From positions 1-64,000 of the forward strand of contig JAFEFL010000004.1 of NCBI GenBank assembly GCA_018240595.1: a DNA stretch of 64,000 bases, written 5' to 3'. The notes beneath the pieces were generated by a model that saw only the letters and a list, made by a program, of their open reading frames with translations, was not told the origin of the DNA and ran no database searches. Below are positions 56,315 to 64,000 of the stretch, in pieces; the first letter of the stretch is position 1, and every line of letters starts with the position of its first letter. This stretch comes from Pseudomonadota bacterium (lineage in GTDB: Bacteria > Pseudomonadota > Alphaproteobacteria > Rhizobiales > Xanthobacteraceae). The position numbers and the translations under genes are program-made.

Positions 56315-57475
56315 CTAAGCAAAATACCGATCGACGATCTTCCGATAGATCGACGTCAGCGCGCGCAAATCGGCGATCGGCACGCGCTCATCGATGGCAT
56401 GCATGGTCTGGCCGACCAAGCCGAATTCCACCACCGGGCAGTAATGCGTGATGAAACGCGCGTCGGACGTGCCGCCGGTGGTGGAGAGCGTCGGCGCGCG
56501 GCCGGTGGTTTCCTTCACCGCATTGGCGACGAGTTCGGTGAACGGCCCGGGCTTCGTCACGAACACGCCGGCATTCGACGGCTGAAACTTGAACTCGAAC
56601 TTGATCTTGCCGCCCGCGGCCTTCTCGGCGCGCTGTTGCAGCAGCGCCTTCAGCGATTCGAGCGTATGGCAGTCGTTGAAGCGGATGTTGAACATCGCGC
56701 TCGCCTGGCCGGGAATGAGATTGACGGTCTTGTTGCCGACATCGACCGAGACGAATTCCAGATTCGACGGCTGGAAATTGGCGTTGCCGGCATCGAGCGG
56801 CTCGGACAGCAGGGCGTCGATCAGTCTGACGATGCCGCGCACCGGATTGTCGGCGCGCTGCGGATAGGCGACGTGGCCCTGTTTGCCGGTGACGACGAGA
56901 TGGCCGTTGAGCGAGCCGCGGCGGCCGATCTTGATGGTGTCGCCGAGTTCGTCCTGGTTGCTCGGTTCGCCGAGAATGCAATGGTCGAATTTCTCGCCCA
57001 TATCGGCGACCCATTGCAGTAGCTTCGGCGTGCCGTTCACCGCGATGCTTTCCTCGTCGCCGGTGATCAGGAACGAGATTGAGCCCTTCTTCGGCTTGCC
57101 GCCATTCGCGGCGAGATGGTCGAGCACGGCGGCGACGGCGCAGCCGATGCCGCCCTTCATGTCCACGGCGCCGCGGCCGTAGAGTTCGCCATTGTCGATG
57201 TCGCCGCCGAACGGCGGGTGCGTCCAGGCTTTCTCATCGCCGGTCGGCACCACGTCGGTATGGCCGGCGAAGGTCAGATGCGGCGCCTCGGTTCCGATGC
57301 GGGCGTAGAAGTTCTCGACGTCGTCGGTGCCGGGTTCGGAAAACACCTTGCGATGCACGGTGAAGCCGGCGGCTTTCAGCGTGGTCTCGAGGTAGCTCAG
57401 CGCGCCGCCTTCCGCCGGCGTCACCGACGGACAGCGCAGCAGCTCACGGGTAATGGCAACGGGATCGGCGGGCAT
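56315..57475 (-). CDS. dapE: Succinyl-diaminopimelate desuccinylase
   Basis: A 386-residue M20 metallohydrolase of the lysine/meso-DAP pathway. ATG 57475 with GAAGAGAGAAACA upstream; the longer frame begins at the edge of repeat B6. Metal/catalytic residues: [12 protein letters not shown] near 68, [10 protein letters not shown] near 101, [13 protein letters not shown] near 133. It follows dapD in direction, with repeats B6 and A4 between. Confidence 0.94.
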   Translation of the reverse strand: MPADPVAITRELLRCPSVTPAEGGALSYLETTLKAAGFTVHRKVFSEPGTDDVENFYARIGTEAPHLTFAGHTDVVPTGDEKAWTHPPFGGDIDNGELYGRGAVDMKGGIGCAVAAVLDHLAANGGKPKKGSISFLITGDEESIAVNGTPKLLQWVADMGEKFDHCILGEPSNQDELGDTIKIGRRGSLNGHLVVTGKQGHVAYPQRADNPVRGIVRLIDALLSEPLDAGNANFQPSNLEFVSVDVGNKTVNLIPGQASAMFNIRFNDCHTLESLKALLQQRAEKAAGGKIKFEFKFQPSNAGVFVTKPGPFTELVANAVKETTGRAPTLSTTGGTSDARFITHYCPVVEFGLVGQTMHAIDERVPIADLRALTSIYRKIVDRYFA

Positions 57476-57486
57476 TGTTTCTCTCT

Positions 57487-57540
57487 TCACCCTCCCCTGG
57501 AGGGGGAGGGTCGGCGAGCGAAGCTCGCCGGGGTGGGGTG
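57487..57540. repeat. Family B palindromic repeat, copy B6
   Basis: Short copy: CACCCTCCCCTGGAGGGGGAGGGT, then GGCGAGC-GAA-GCTCGCC stem and GGGGTGGGGTGA. Starts 12 bp before the dapE ATG on the minus strand. Confidence 0.85.
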
Positions 57541-57555
57541 AACTTACTCTTCCTT

Positions 57556-57677
57556 GTCATCACCGGGCAAAGGCGTTCGAAGAACGCCGTTCTTCGAACG
57601 GCTATGTCCCGGTGATCCCGCTTAGGGACGCACTGTGCCCGCCTAAGCGGGATGGCCGGCTCAAGGCCGGCCATGAC
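57556..57677. repeat. Family A palindromic repeat, inverted copy A4 with inserted module
   Basis: Inverted copy of A1: GTCATCACCGGG ... CCCGGTGATCCCGCTTAGG ... CCTAAGCGGGATGGCCGGCTCAAGGCCGGCCATGAC. The first hairpin loop carries the same GGCGTTCGAAGAACGCCG-TTCTTCGAACGGCTATG module seen in repeat F. Between dapD and dapE. Confidence 0.88.
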
Positions 57678-57689
57678 AACGACTGATGC

Positions 57690-58547
<858 letters not shown>

Positions 58548-58654
58548 GACGACCCCGACGTTTAAACTGACGGCCCGGTTTGTCGGGGGCGGGGCGGGGG
58601 ATGTCAAGGCACGCGCGAGCCGCTAGTCTCGGCCGTCCAGACAGGAGCCCTGCC

Positions 58655-59287
58655 ATGCGCCGAAACCTCCGTATTCCCAGCCTTCTGCTCGCCAGCATTC
58701 CGGCCCTTGTCGCCGCCGGGCCGGCCCTCGCCCATCATGTCATGGGCGGCAAGATGCCGGCGACCTTCGCTCAGGGGCTGCTGTCGGGGCTCGGTCATCC
58801 GGTCATCGGGCTCGACCATTTCGCCGCGGTGGTGGCGGTCGGCTGCCTCGCCGCCGCGCACGGCGCCGGCGTCCGCCTCGCCTTCGGCTACGTGCTGGCG
58901 ATGATGGCCGGCGTGCTGTTTCATCTGATGGGCGCGACCTTGCTCGGCGCCGAACTGTGGGTGGCGGCCTCGGTGATCGGCCTCGGCGCCGTGCTGCTGA
59001 CGCGCCGCGATCTGAGCACCGGCACGGCGCTGGCGCTGTTCGCCGCAGTCGGCCTGCTGCACGGCTACGCGCTCGGTGAATCGATCTATGGGGCCGAACC
59101 GACGCCGCTTTTCGCTTATCTCGTCGGCCTTGCCGTCATCCAGGGCGCCATCGCGCTTGCCGCGATGAGCGTCGCGCGCCTGCTGATGCGCCGCATGGCG
59201 CAGGCCGCGCCGCTGCGCCTGGTCGGCGCCGGCATTTCCGGCATTGGGCTCGCCGTCCTGGTGCAGCAGATCGTCCCCGCCGTTTGA
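58655..59287 (+). CDS. HupE/UreJ family protein
   Basis: A 210-residue membrane protein with six to seven helices and a signal peptide (residues 1-26 ending ALA). ATG 58655 after ACAGGAGCC. Histidine clusters HHVMGGKMP, GLGHPVIGLDHFAAVVAVG and LLHGYALGES are the HupE/UreJ nickel-permease marks. The family is normally near hydrogenase or urease genes; none is visible here. Probably imports nickel or cobalt. Confidence 0.9.
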   Translation: MRRNLRIPSLLLASIPALVAAGPALAHHVMGGKMPATFAQGLLSGLGHPVIGLDHFAAVVAVGCLAAAHGAGVRLAFGYVLAMMAGVLFHLMGATLLGAELWVAASVIGLGAVLLTRRDLSTGTALALFAAVGLLHGYALGESIYGAEPTPLFAYLVGLAVIQGAIALAAMSVARLLMRRMAQAAPLRLVGAGISGIGLAVLVQQIVPAV

Positions 59288-59400
59288 AGCGGTGAGTTCC
59301 GCGCGGCCACAATAATGCCGCGCGATTGTTTGATTTGTGCCGAAGCGCCCGCGATGGGTGAGACCCGTCGCGGGCCGCGGCATTTTAAGGAGCGGCAGCG

Positions 59401-60294
59401 ATGGATGTCCCCAACGTCGAGCAACTGGGCAACCAGATTTCGGTGTTCGCGACGCAGCTCACCGCCTGGGCGGCGGTGGCGATCCCGAGCTTCATCGGCG
59501 CGCTCATCATGCTGATCGCCGGCTGGTGGTTCGCCAGCCGCGTCGAAACCGGCTTGCGCCACCTGCTCGCCCGTCAGCGCCACATCGACCCGACCTTGTC
59601 GGGCGTGGTCTCGTCGCTGGCGCGCTACACCATCCTCATCCTCGTCATCGTCGCGGTGCTCGGCCAGCTCGGCATTCAGACCACCAGCGTCATCGCCGCT
59701 CTCGGCGCTGCCGGCCTCGCCATCGGCCTCGCCATGCAGGGCACTTTGTCGAACATCGCCGCCGGCATGATGCTGCTGTGGCTGCGGCCGTTTCGCGTCG
59801 GCGACTACATCGACACCGGCTCGGTCGCCGGCACGGTCAAGGATGTCGGCCTGTTCTCCAGCGAGCTGCATTCGTGGGACGGCATCTATCTGTTCGTGCC
59901 GAACTCCGAACTGTGGAACAAGCGCATCATCAATTTCTCGCGGCTGCCGACCCGGCTGCTCGATCTGAAATTCGGCGTCGCCTATGGCGGCGACGTCGGC
60001 AAGGGCCAGGACGCATTGCTCGCGCTTCTGACCAACGAGCCGAAGGTCCTGCGCGCGCCGTCCGGGCCGGAAGTCTTCATCGATGCCTTGAACGACGCCA
60101 ATGTCGTGCTGCGCATGCGCGGCTGGGTGCGCAACGCCGACTATGAGGCGCTGCGCCGCGCCATGAACGCGCAGGGCAAGGCGGCGCTGGAAGCGTGCGG
60201 CCTGTCGCTGACCCCACCACCTCAGGCGATCCAGATCCTGCGCGGTGACGGCAAGGACGAACTCAAGCCGAAGGCATCGTCGCAGCCGTCATAG
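59401..60294 (+). CDS. Small-conductance mechanosensitive channel (MscS)
   Basis: A 297-residue channel. ATG 59401 after GGAGCGGCAGCG. Three helices (about 20-45, 67-88, 98-125) and the pore motif AIGLAMQGTLSNIAAGMMLL near 107, followed by LRPFRVGDYIDTGSVAGTV, the beta-domain start. It opens on membrane tension to release solutes. Length close to E. coli MscS. Confidence 0.94.
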   Translation: MDVPNVEQLGNQISVFATQLTAWAAVAIPSFIGALIMLIAGWWFASRVETGLRHLLARQRHIDPTLSGVVSSLARYTILILVIVAVLGQLGIQTTSVIAALGAAGLAIGLAMQGTLSNIAAGMMLLWLRPFRVGDYIDTGSVAGTVKDVGLFSSELHSWDGIYLFVPNSELWNKRIINFSRLPTRLLDLKFGVAYGGDVGKGQDALLALLTNEPKVLRAPSGPEVFIDALNDANVVLRMRGWVRNADYEALRRAMNAQGKAALEACGLSLTPPPQAIQILRGDGKDELKPKASSQPS

Positions 60295-60336
60295 GCCGTG
60301 TTGCCGGGCGCGCGGATCGGGCGCTATAAGCGGCGC

Positions 60337-60990
60337 ATGCAAACCGGCACACCGATCGAAATTCCCGCGCGTCACGGCAAGGCGCTGAAGCTGAACAAGG
60401 GCCAGGCGGTCCGTCTCATCAACACGCACGGCACCCAGGTGATCGATTGCTGGGCCTGGAACGCCAACGATCTGACCGACCACATGAGCATGGAGGCGAC
60501 GCGGGTCTGGCTGCAACGCCTCAATCCGCTGGTCGGCGACACCTTCGTCACCATGAAGCGCGAGCCGATCCTCACGCTGGTCGAGGACACCTCGCCCGGC
60601 GTGCACGACACCTTCATGGCCGCCTGCGACCGCCATCGCTACGAGCGCCTCGGCGTCAAGACGTATCACCGCAACTGCCTCGACAACATGTTCGAAGGCA
60701 TGCGGGAACTCGGGCTCGAGCCGCCGATGCCGATCCTGGCGTCGTTCAACGTGTTCATGAACATCGCCGTGCAGGCCGACGGCCGCTCGCTCCACACCGG
60801 CCCGGCGCTGACCAAGCCCGGCGACTACATCACCTTGCGCGCCGACATGGACTGCTACGTCGCGTTTTCCGCCTGTCCGCAAGACATCGTGAAGATCCAG
60901 GGCGAGGCCGGCGTGCCGCAATCGGCGCATTTTGTCGTTCTCGATCAGGGCTTTCCGTCGCCGCCGCCGCGGCAGACCTGGGTGCCATAA
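60337..60990 (+). CDS. DUF1989 / urea carboxylase-associated family protein
   Basis: A 217-residue protein; ATG 60337 (MQTGTPIEIPARHGKALKL) is used. It has the DUF1989 pattern QVIDCWAWNANDLTDHMSME, LVEDTSPGVHDTFMAACDR and GRSLHTGPALTKPGDYITLRA. DUF1989 proteins occur with urea carboxylase or guanidine degradation genes. No such enzymes are here, but an amino acid ABC transporter with a sigma-54 promoter follows 71 bp downstream, supporting a nitrogen role. Confidence 0.85.
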   Translation: MQTGTPIEIPARHGKALKLNKGQAVRLINTHGTQVIDCWAWNANDLTDHMSMEATRVWLQRLNPLVGDTFVTMKREPILTLVEDTSPGVHDTFMAACDRHRYERLGVKTYHRNCLDNMFEGMRELGLEPPMPILASFNVFMNIAVQADGRSLHTGPALTKPGDYITLRADMDCYVAFSACPQDIVKIQGEAGVPQSAHFVVLDQGFPSPPPRQTWVP

Positions 60991-61006
60991 TAACCTTGTA
61001 TGGCAC
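60982..61006. promoter_or_regulatory. Inverted repeat overlapping the sigma-54 -24 box
   Basis: GTGCCAT-N11-ATGGCAC: perfect 7-bp arms, the right arm being the -24 element of the promoter at 61001 and the left arm containing the end of the DUF1989 gene. May be a regulator site or hairpin. Confidence 0.4.
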
Positions 61007-61016
61007 GGCAATTGCT
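61001..61016 (+). promoter_or_regulatory. Sigma-54 (RpoN) promoter
   Basis: TGGCAC-GGCAA-TTGCT fits the -24/-12 consensus TGGCAC-N5-TTGC(A/T) perfectly. The implied start near 61027 gives about 35 bases of leader before the binding protein ATG at 61062. It predicts control by NtrC or another enhancer-binding protein under nitrogen limitation. Confidence 0.8.
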
Positions 61017-61061
61017 TCAAACTTGGGCATCTTTCTTCGTCCCAAGTGAGGAGTGGTTCGT

Positions 61062-61847
61062 ATGTCTATCTTTCGCGCACTGGCTGCCGGAATTTTGAGC
61101 GCCGCGGTGATCGGTTTGTCGGGTGCCGCGCATGCCGATGCGCTCGACAGCATCATGAAGGCCAAGGTCATCAAGGTCGCGGTGCCGCAGGATTTCGCGC
61201 CGTTCGGTTCGGCCGGCGCCGATCTCAAGCCGCAGGGCCTCGATGTCGACATGGCGAACTACATCGCCGAACAGCTCGGCGTGAAGGCCGAGATCATCGC
61301 CGTGACCTCGGCGAACCGCATTCCCTACCTGCAGACCCACAAGGCCGATCTCGTCATCTCCTCGCTCGGCAAGAATCCCGAGCGCGAGAAGGTGATCGAT
61401 TTCTCGGTTGCCTATGCGCCGTTCTTCTCCGGCGTGTTCGGCGCCAAGGACGTCGCGGTGGCGAAGATGGAAGACCTCGCCGGCAAGACCGTCGGCGCGA
61501 CGCGCGGCGCCATCGAGGAGCAGGAGCTCACCAAGGCGGCGCCGAAGGACACGACCATCAAGCGCTTCGAGGACAACAACGCCACCATCGCCGCGTTCGT
61601 CTCCGGCCAGGTCGACCTGATCGCCACCGGCAACACCGTCGCCGCCGCGATCACCGAGAAGAATCCGTCGCGTCCGGCGACCACCAAGTTCATCATGAAC
61701 AACAGCCCCTGCTATGTCGGCCTCAACAAGGACGAGCCGGCGCTGCTCGCCAAGGTCAACGAGATCATCGAGAAGGCCAAGAAGGACGGCACGCTCAACA
61801 AGTTCTCGGAGAAGTGGCTGAAGAACCCGCTGCCGGCGGGTTTCTAG
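61062..61847 (+). CDS. Polar amino acid ABC transporter, substrate-binding protein
   Basis: A 261-residue periplasmic family 3 binding protein. ATG 61062 after GAGGAGTGG. Sec signal to AHA (about 25), then the KVIKVAVPQDFAPFGSAG start, GLDVDMANYIAEQLGVK, and ISSLGKNPEREKVIDFS. Ends EKWLKNPLPAGF, close to AatJ/GltI-type ends. Likely binds glutamate/aspartate or another polar amino acid. First gene of a binding protein, two permeases, ATPase set. Confidence 0.92.
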   Translation: MSIFRALAAGILSAAVIGLSGAAHADALDSIMKAKVIKVAVPQDFAPFGSAGADLKPQGLDVDMANYIAEQLGVKAEIIAVTSANRIPYLQTHKADLVISSLGKNPEREKVIDFSVAYAPFFSGVFGAKDVAVAKMEDLAGKTVGATRGAIEEQELTKAAPKDTTIKRFEDNNATIAAFVSGQVDLIATGNTVAAAITEKNPSRPATTKFIMNNSPCYVGLNKDEPALLAKVNEIIEKAKKDGTLNKFSEKWLKNPLPAGF

Positions 61848-61876
61848 CTTTTCACGCCCCGCGGCGCTTCAAACTC

Positions 61877-61953
61877 CGTTCGTTCCCGCGAAAGCGGGAA
61901 CCCAGTGCAGCATTGATGGCCGACTGGGCCCCCGCTTTTGCGGGGGCGAACGG
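61877..61953. repeat. Family D palindromic repeat, copy D2
   Basis: CCCGCGAAAGCGGG and CCCCCGCTTTTGCGGGGG hairpins with ACTCCGTTCGTT and GCGAACGGGGAG flanks, 29 bp after the binding protein stop and 38 bp before the permease start. Likely tunes expression within the operon. Confidence 0.88.
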
Positions 61954-61991
61954 GGAGTGTGGCGCCGATCAATGCGACAGCACAGGCTCGC

Positions 61992-62654
61992 ATGACCTAC
62001 CACCTCGAATTCTCCGCTTTGCTGCCGTACTGGCAGGACCTCGCCTGGGGCCTGTGGTTCACCGTCGTGCTCACGGTGGTGTCGACGGTCGCCGGCATCG
62101 CGGTCGGCACGTTAGGGGCCTCGGCGCGCAGCTTCGGGCCGCCATGGCTGTCCGGCCTGGTGCGCGTCTATGTCGAACTCATCCGCAACACGCCGTTCAT
62201 CGTCCAGCTGTTCTTCATCTTCTTCGGCCTGCCGGCGCTTGGCCTCAAGCTCAGCGAAACCACGGCGGCCTTCATCGCCATGGTGGTCAATCTCGGCGCC
62301 TATTCGACCGAGATCATCCGCGCCGGCATCGATGCCGTGCCGAAGGGTCACATCGAGGCCGGCGTTTCGCTCGCCATGACTCGCCTCGAAGTCTTGCGCT
62401 ACATCGTGCTGCGTCAGGCCTTCGCCAAGATCTATCCGGCGCTGTCGTCGCAGATCGTCATCGTCATGCTCGGCTCGGCGGTGGTGTCGCAGATCTCGGC
62501 GCCCGACCTGACCTACGCCGCCAACTTCATCCAGTCGCGCAACTTTCGTGCCTTCGAGGTTTATTTCGTCGTCGCGCTGATCTACCTCGTGCTGTCGATC
62601 CTGCTGCGCTACCTGCTGCGCCTGATCGGCGACCGCTTCGTGAGGGTGGGGTAG
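61992..62654 (+). CDS. Amino acid ABC transporter permease 1
   Basis: A 220-residue HisM/GltJ-type permease. ATG 61992 (MTYHLEFSALLPYW). Five helices; LVRVYVELIRNTPFIVQLFFIFFGLP is the family signature and AGIDAVPKGHIEAGVSLAMTR the EAA loop. Forms a heterodimer with permease 2 (62757). Repeat E3 begins 1 bp after its stop. Confidence 0.92.
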   Translation: MTYHLEFSALLPYWQDLAWGLWFTVVLTVVSTVAGIAVGTLGASARSFGPPWLSGLVRVYVELIRNTPFIVQLFFIFFGLPALGLKLSETTAAFIAMVVNLGAYSTEIIRAGIDAVPKGHIEAGVSLAMTRLEVLRYIVLRQAFAKIYPALSSQIVIVMLGSAVVSQISAPDLTYAANFIQSRNFRAFEVYFVVALIYLVLSILLRYLLRLIGDRFVRVG

Positions 62655-62655
62655 C

Positions 62656-62701
62656 GCATGGCCCCGAAAAGTGGGAACCGGTTTTCGGATCAGGCCATGC
62701 G
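62656..62701. repeat. Family E hairpin, copy E3
   Basis: Outer arms CATGGCC/GGCCATG, inner CCGAAAA/TTTTCGG around GTGGGAACCGG. Directly after the permease 1 stop, before permease 2, as E1 and E2 follow their own stop codons. Confidence 0.9.
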
Positions 62702-62756
62702 CGAGCAAAATGCGGCGCACGGCACGACTAGCCTTACCTGGGGAGAGGTCTAGCCC

Positions 62757-63407
62757 ATGTCCGACTTCTCCTTCTGGATCATCCTCAAGAACCTGATCTG
62801 GGCGACGCAGTGGACGGTGTACCTGTCGCTGATCGCCTTTGTCGGCGGCGGCATCGTCGGCCTGATCCTCCTGTTCCTGCGCACCTCGCAGGTCAAATGG
62901 CTGGAGGTGCCGACCAAGCTCTACATCGAGTTCTTCCAGGGCACGCCGCTGCTGATGCAGCTCTTCCTGTTCTTCTTCGGTGTCGCCTTGTTCGGCATCG
63001 AGGTGTCGCCGTGGATGGCGGCGGGACTGGCGCTCACTTTGTGGACCAGCGCCTTCCTCACCGAGATCTGGCGCGGCTGTGTCGAGGCTATCCCGAAAGG
63101 CCAGTGGGAAGCCTCCGGTTCGCTTGCCATGAGCTATATCGAGCAGATGCGCTACGTCATCCTGCCGCAGGCGATGCGCATCGCCATCGCCCCGACGGTC
63201 GGTTTCTCGGTGCAGGTCATCAAGGGCACCGCGCTCGCCTCCATCATCGGCTTCGTCGAGCTGACCAAGGCCGGCACCATGCTCAACAACGCCACGTTCC
63301 GGCCGTTCCTGGTCTATGCGCTGGTGGCGCTGATCTATTTCTGCCTGTGCTTCCCGCTGTCCTGGTTCGCCAAACGTCTCGAGGGGAAACTCAATGTCGC
63401 TCGTTAG
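62757..63407 (+). CDS. Amino acid ABC transporter permease 2
   Basis: A 216-residue HisQ/GltK-type permease. ATG 62757 after GGGGAGAGGTC. Signature [20 protein letters not shown] and EAA loop [20 protein letters not shown]. Pairs with permease 1. Overlaps the ATPase gene by 13 bp. Confidence 0.92.
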   Translation: MSDFSFWIILKNLIWATQWTVYLSLIAFVGGGIVGLILLFLRTSQVKWLEVPTKLYIEFFQGTPLLMQLFLFFFGVALFGIEVSPWMAAGLALTLWTSAFLTEIWRGCVEAIPKGQWEASGSLAMSYIEQMRYVILPQAMRIAIAPTVGFSVQVIKGTALASIIGFVELTKAGTMLNNATFRPFLVYALVALIYFCLCFPLSWFAKRLEGKLNVAR

Positions 63408-64000
63408 CATCCGCGACGTCCGCAAGAGCTATGGCGACGTCGAAGTCCTCAAGGGCGTGTCGCTCGAGGTCGAGAAGGGCGATGTCGTCGCCATCATCGG
63501 CCGCTCCGGCTCCGGCAAATCGACGCTGCTCCGCTGCATCAACGGGCTCGAGACCTATCAGTCCGGCGCGATTCTCGCCGACGGCATCGAGGTCGGCGGC
63601 GAGCATGCCAATTTGCGCGAGCTGCGCCGCCATGTCGGCATGGTGTTCCAGCAGTTCAACCTGTTCCCGCATCTGACCGCCGCCGAGAACGTGATGCTGG
63701 CGCCGACAGTGGTCAACAAGACGCCGAAGAAGGAAGCCCGCGCCATCGCCGCCGAGGTGCTGGCCAAGGTCGGCCTGTCGGAAAAGATGGATGCCTATCC
63801 GAGCCAGTTGTCGGGCGGCCAGCAGCAGCGCGTCGCGATCGCCCGCTCGCTGGCGATGCGGCCGAAGGTGCTGCTGTGCGACGAGATCACCTCGGCGCTC
63901 GATCCGGAACTGGTCAACGAGGTGCTGCGCGTCGTCGAGCAGCTGGCGAAGGAGGGCATGACCCTCATTCTCGTCACGCACGAGATGCGCTTTGCCCGCG
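63395..64000 (+). CDS. Amino acid ABC transporter ATP-binding protein (partial)
   Basis: The frame runs from ATG 63395 to the window end without a stop (202 residues; family length about 240-250). Walker [10 protein letters not shown] near 36, Q-loop [12 protein letters not shown] near 84, signature [14 protein letters not shown] near 142, Walker [13 protein letters not shown] near 163, H-loop THE near 196. The usual DEPTSALD reads DEITSALD. It energises the two permeases. Confidence 0.95.

Overview
The window is GC-rich, densely coding bacterial DNA. Its gene content points to an alphaproteobacterium of the order Hyphomicrobiales (Rhizobiales): cycM next to kdsB and pheA, ffs-dnaX-ybaB-recR, dapD-dapE with truA-fmt-def, an AraC-type regulator divergent from pobA, and a Cpa/Tad pilus cluster. 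A Bradyrhizobium/Xanthobacteraceae-like host (for example Pseudolabrys) is my best guess from gene order; this is inference, not a database match. I see no prophage, transposase, CRISPR array or tRNA. The chromosome is instead marked by many short palindromic repeats of several families in the spacers.

Layout. 1-3.1 kb: end of a UDP-glucose dehydrogenase gene, two TadE-like minor pilins and a TadG-like vWA protein. 3.1-12.8 kb: hrpB helicase, phosphoglucomutase/phosphomannomutase, a stand-alone FAD monooxygenase, an SDR enzyme, an eRF1-like small protein, pheA, kdsB and membrane cytochrome c (cycM). 12.9-21.5 kb: a YejABEF-type peptide/microcin C importer with two tandem binding proteins, ending in an overlapping Nudix gene. 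21.5-24.6 kb: DsbA-like thioredoxin, NlpC/P60 hydrolase, M17 aminopeptidase. 24.7-37.7 kb: a complete Flp/Tad pilus locus (tadD; tadC, tadB, cpaF, cpaE, cpaD, cpaC, cpaB, cpaA, a 54-residue Flp pilin, a CpaC N-domain protein, two TadE), interrupted by a fatty acid hydroxylase/sterol desaturase gene. 37.7-40.8 kb: Lrp/AsnC regulator divergent from a likely sulfur-handling operon (secreted rhodanese, YeeE/YedE transporter, 51-residue cysteine-rich membrane peptide). 40.8-46.8 kb: sugar kinase, nudC, HIT protein, SRP RNA, dnaX, ybaB, recR. 46.8-51.7 kb: pobR-pobA, AmpG-like permease, rmuC. 51.8-58.6 kb: def, fmt, acetyltransferase, secreted unknown, truA, osmC, dapE, dapD. 58.6-64 kb: HupE/UreJ, MscS, DUF1989 protein, and a polar amino acid ABC transporter running off the end behind a textbook sigma-54 promoter.

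The pilus genes are the dominant system. CpaA processes the Flp pilin and probably four TadE-type pseudopilins. CpaF powers assembly by TadB/TadC, CpaC/CpaD/CpaB form the outer-membrane exit, CpaE localises the machine, and TadD assists. Three of the pilus transcription units share an oriented TTAA-containing motif about 100-165 bp upstream of their starts, which would suit common control, possibly by CtrA.

The least expected observations are: a five-unit, exact 28-bp tandem array joining the end of nudC to the start of a sugar kinase; palindromic repeat families whose stems differ in sequence but stay self-complementary; repeats that supply coding sequence at gene ends; the rhodanese/YedE/cysteine-peptide operon with a palindromic site next to an Lrp-type regulator; and the sigma-54 promoter of the amino acid transporter.
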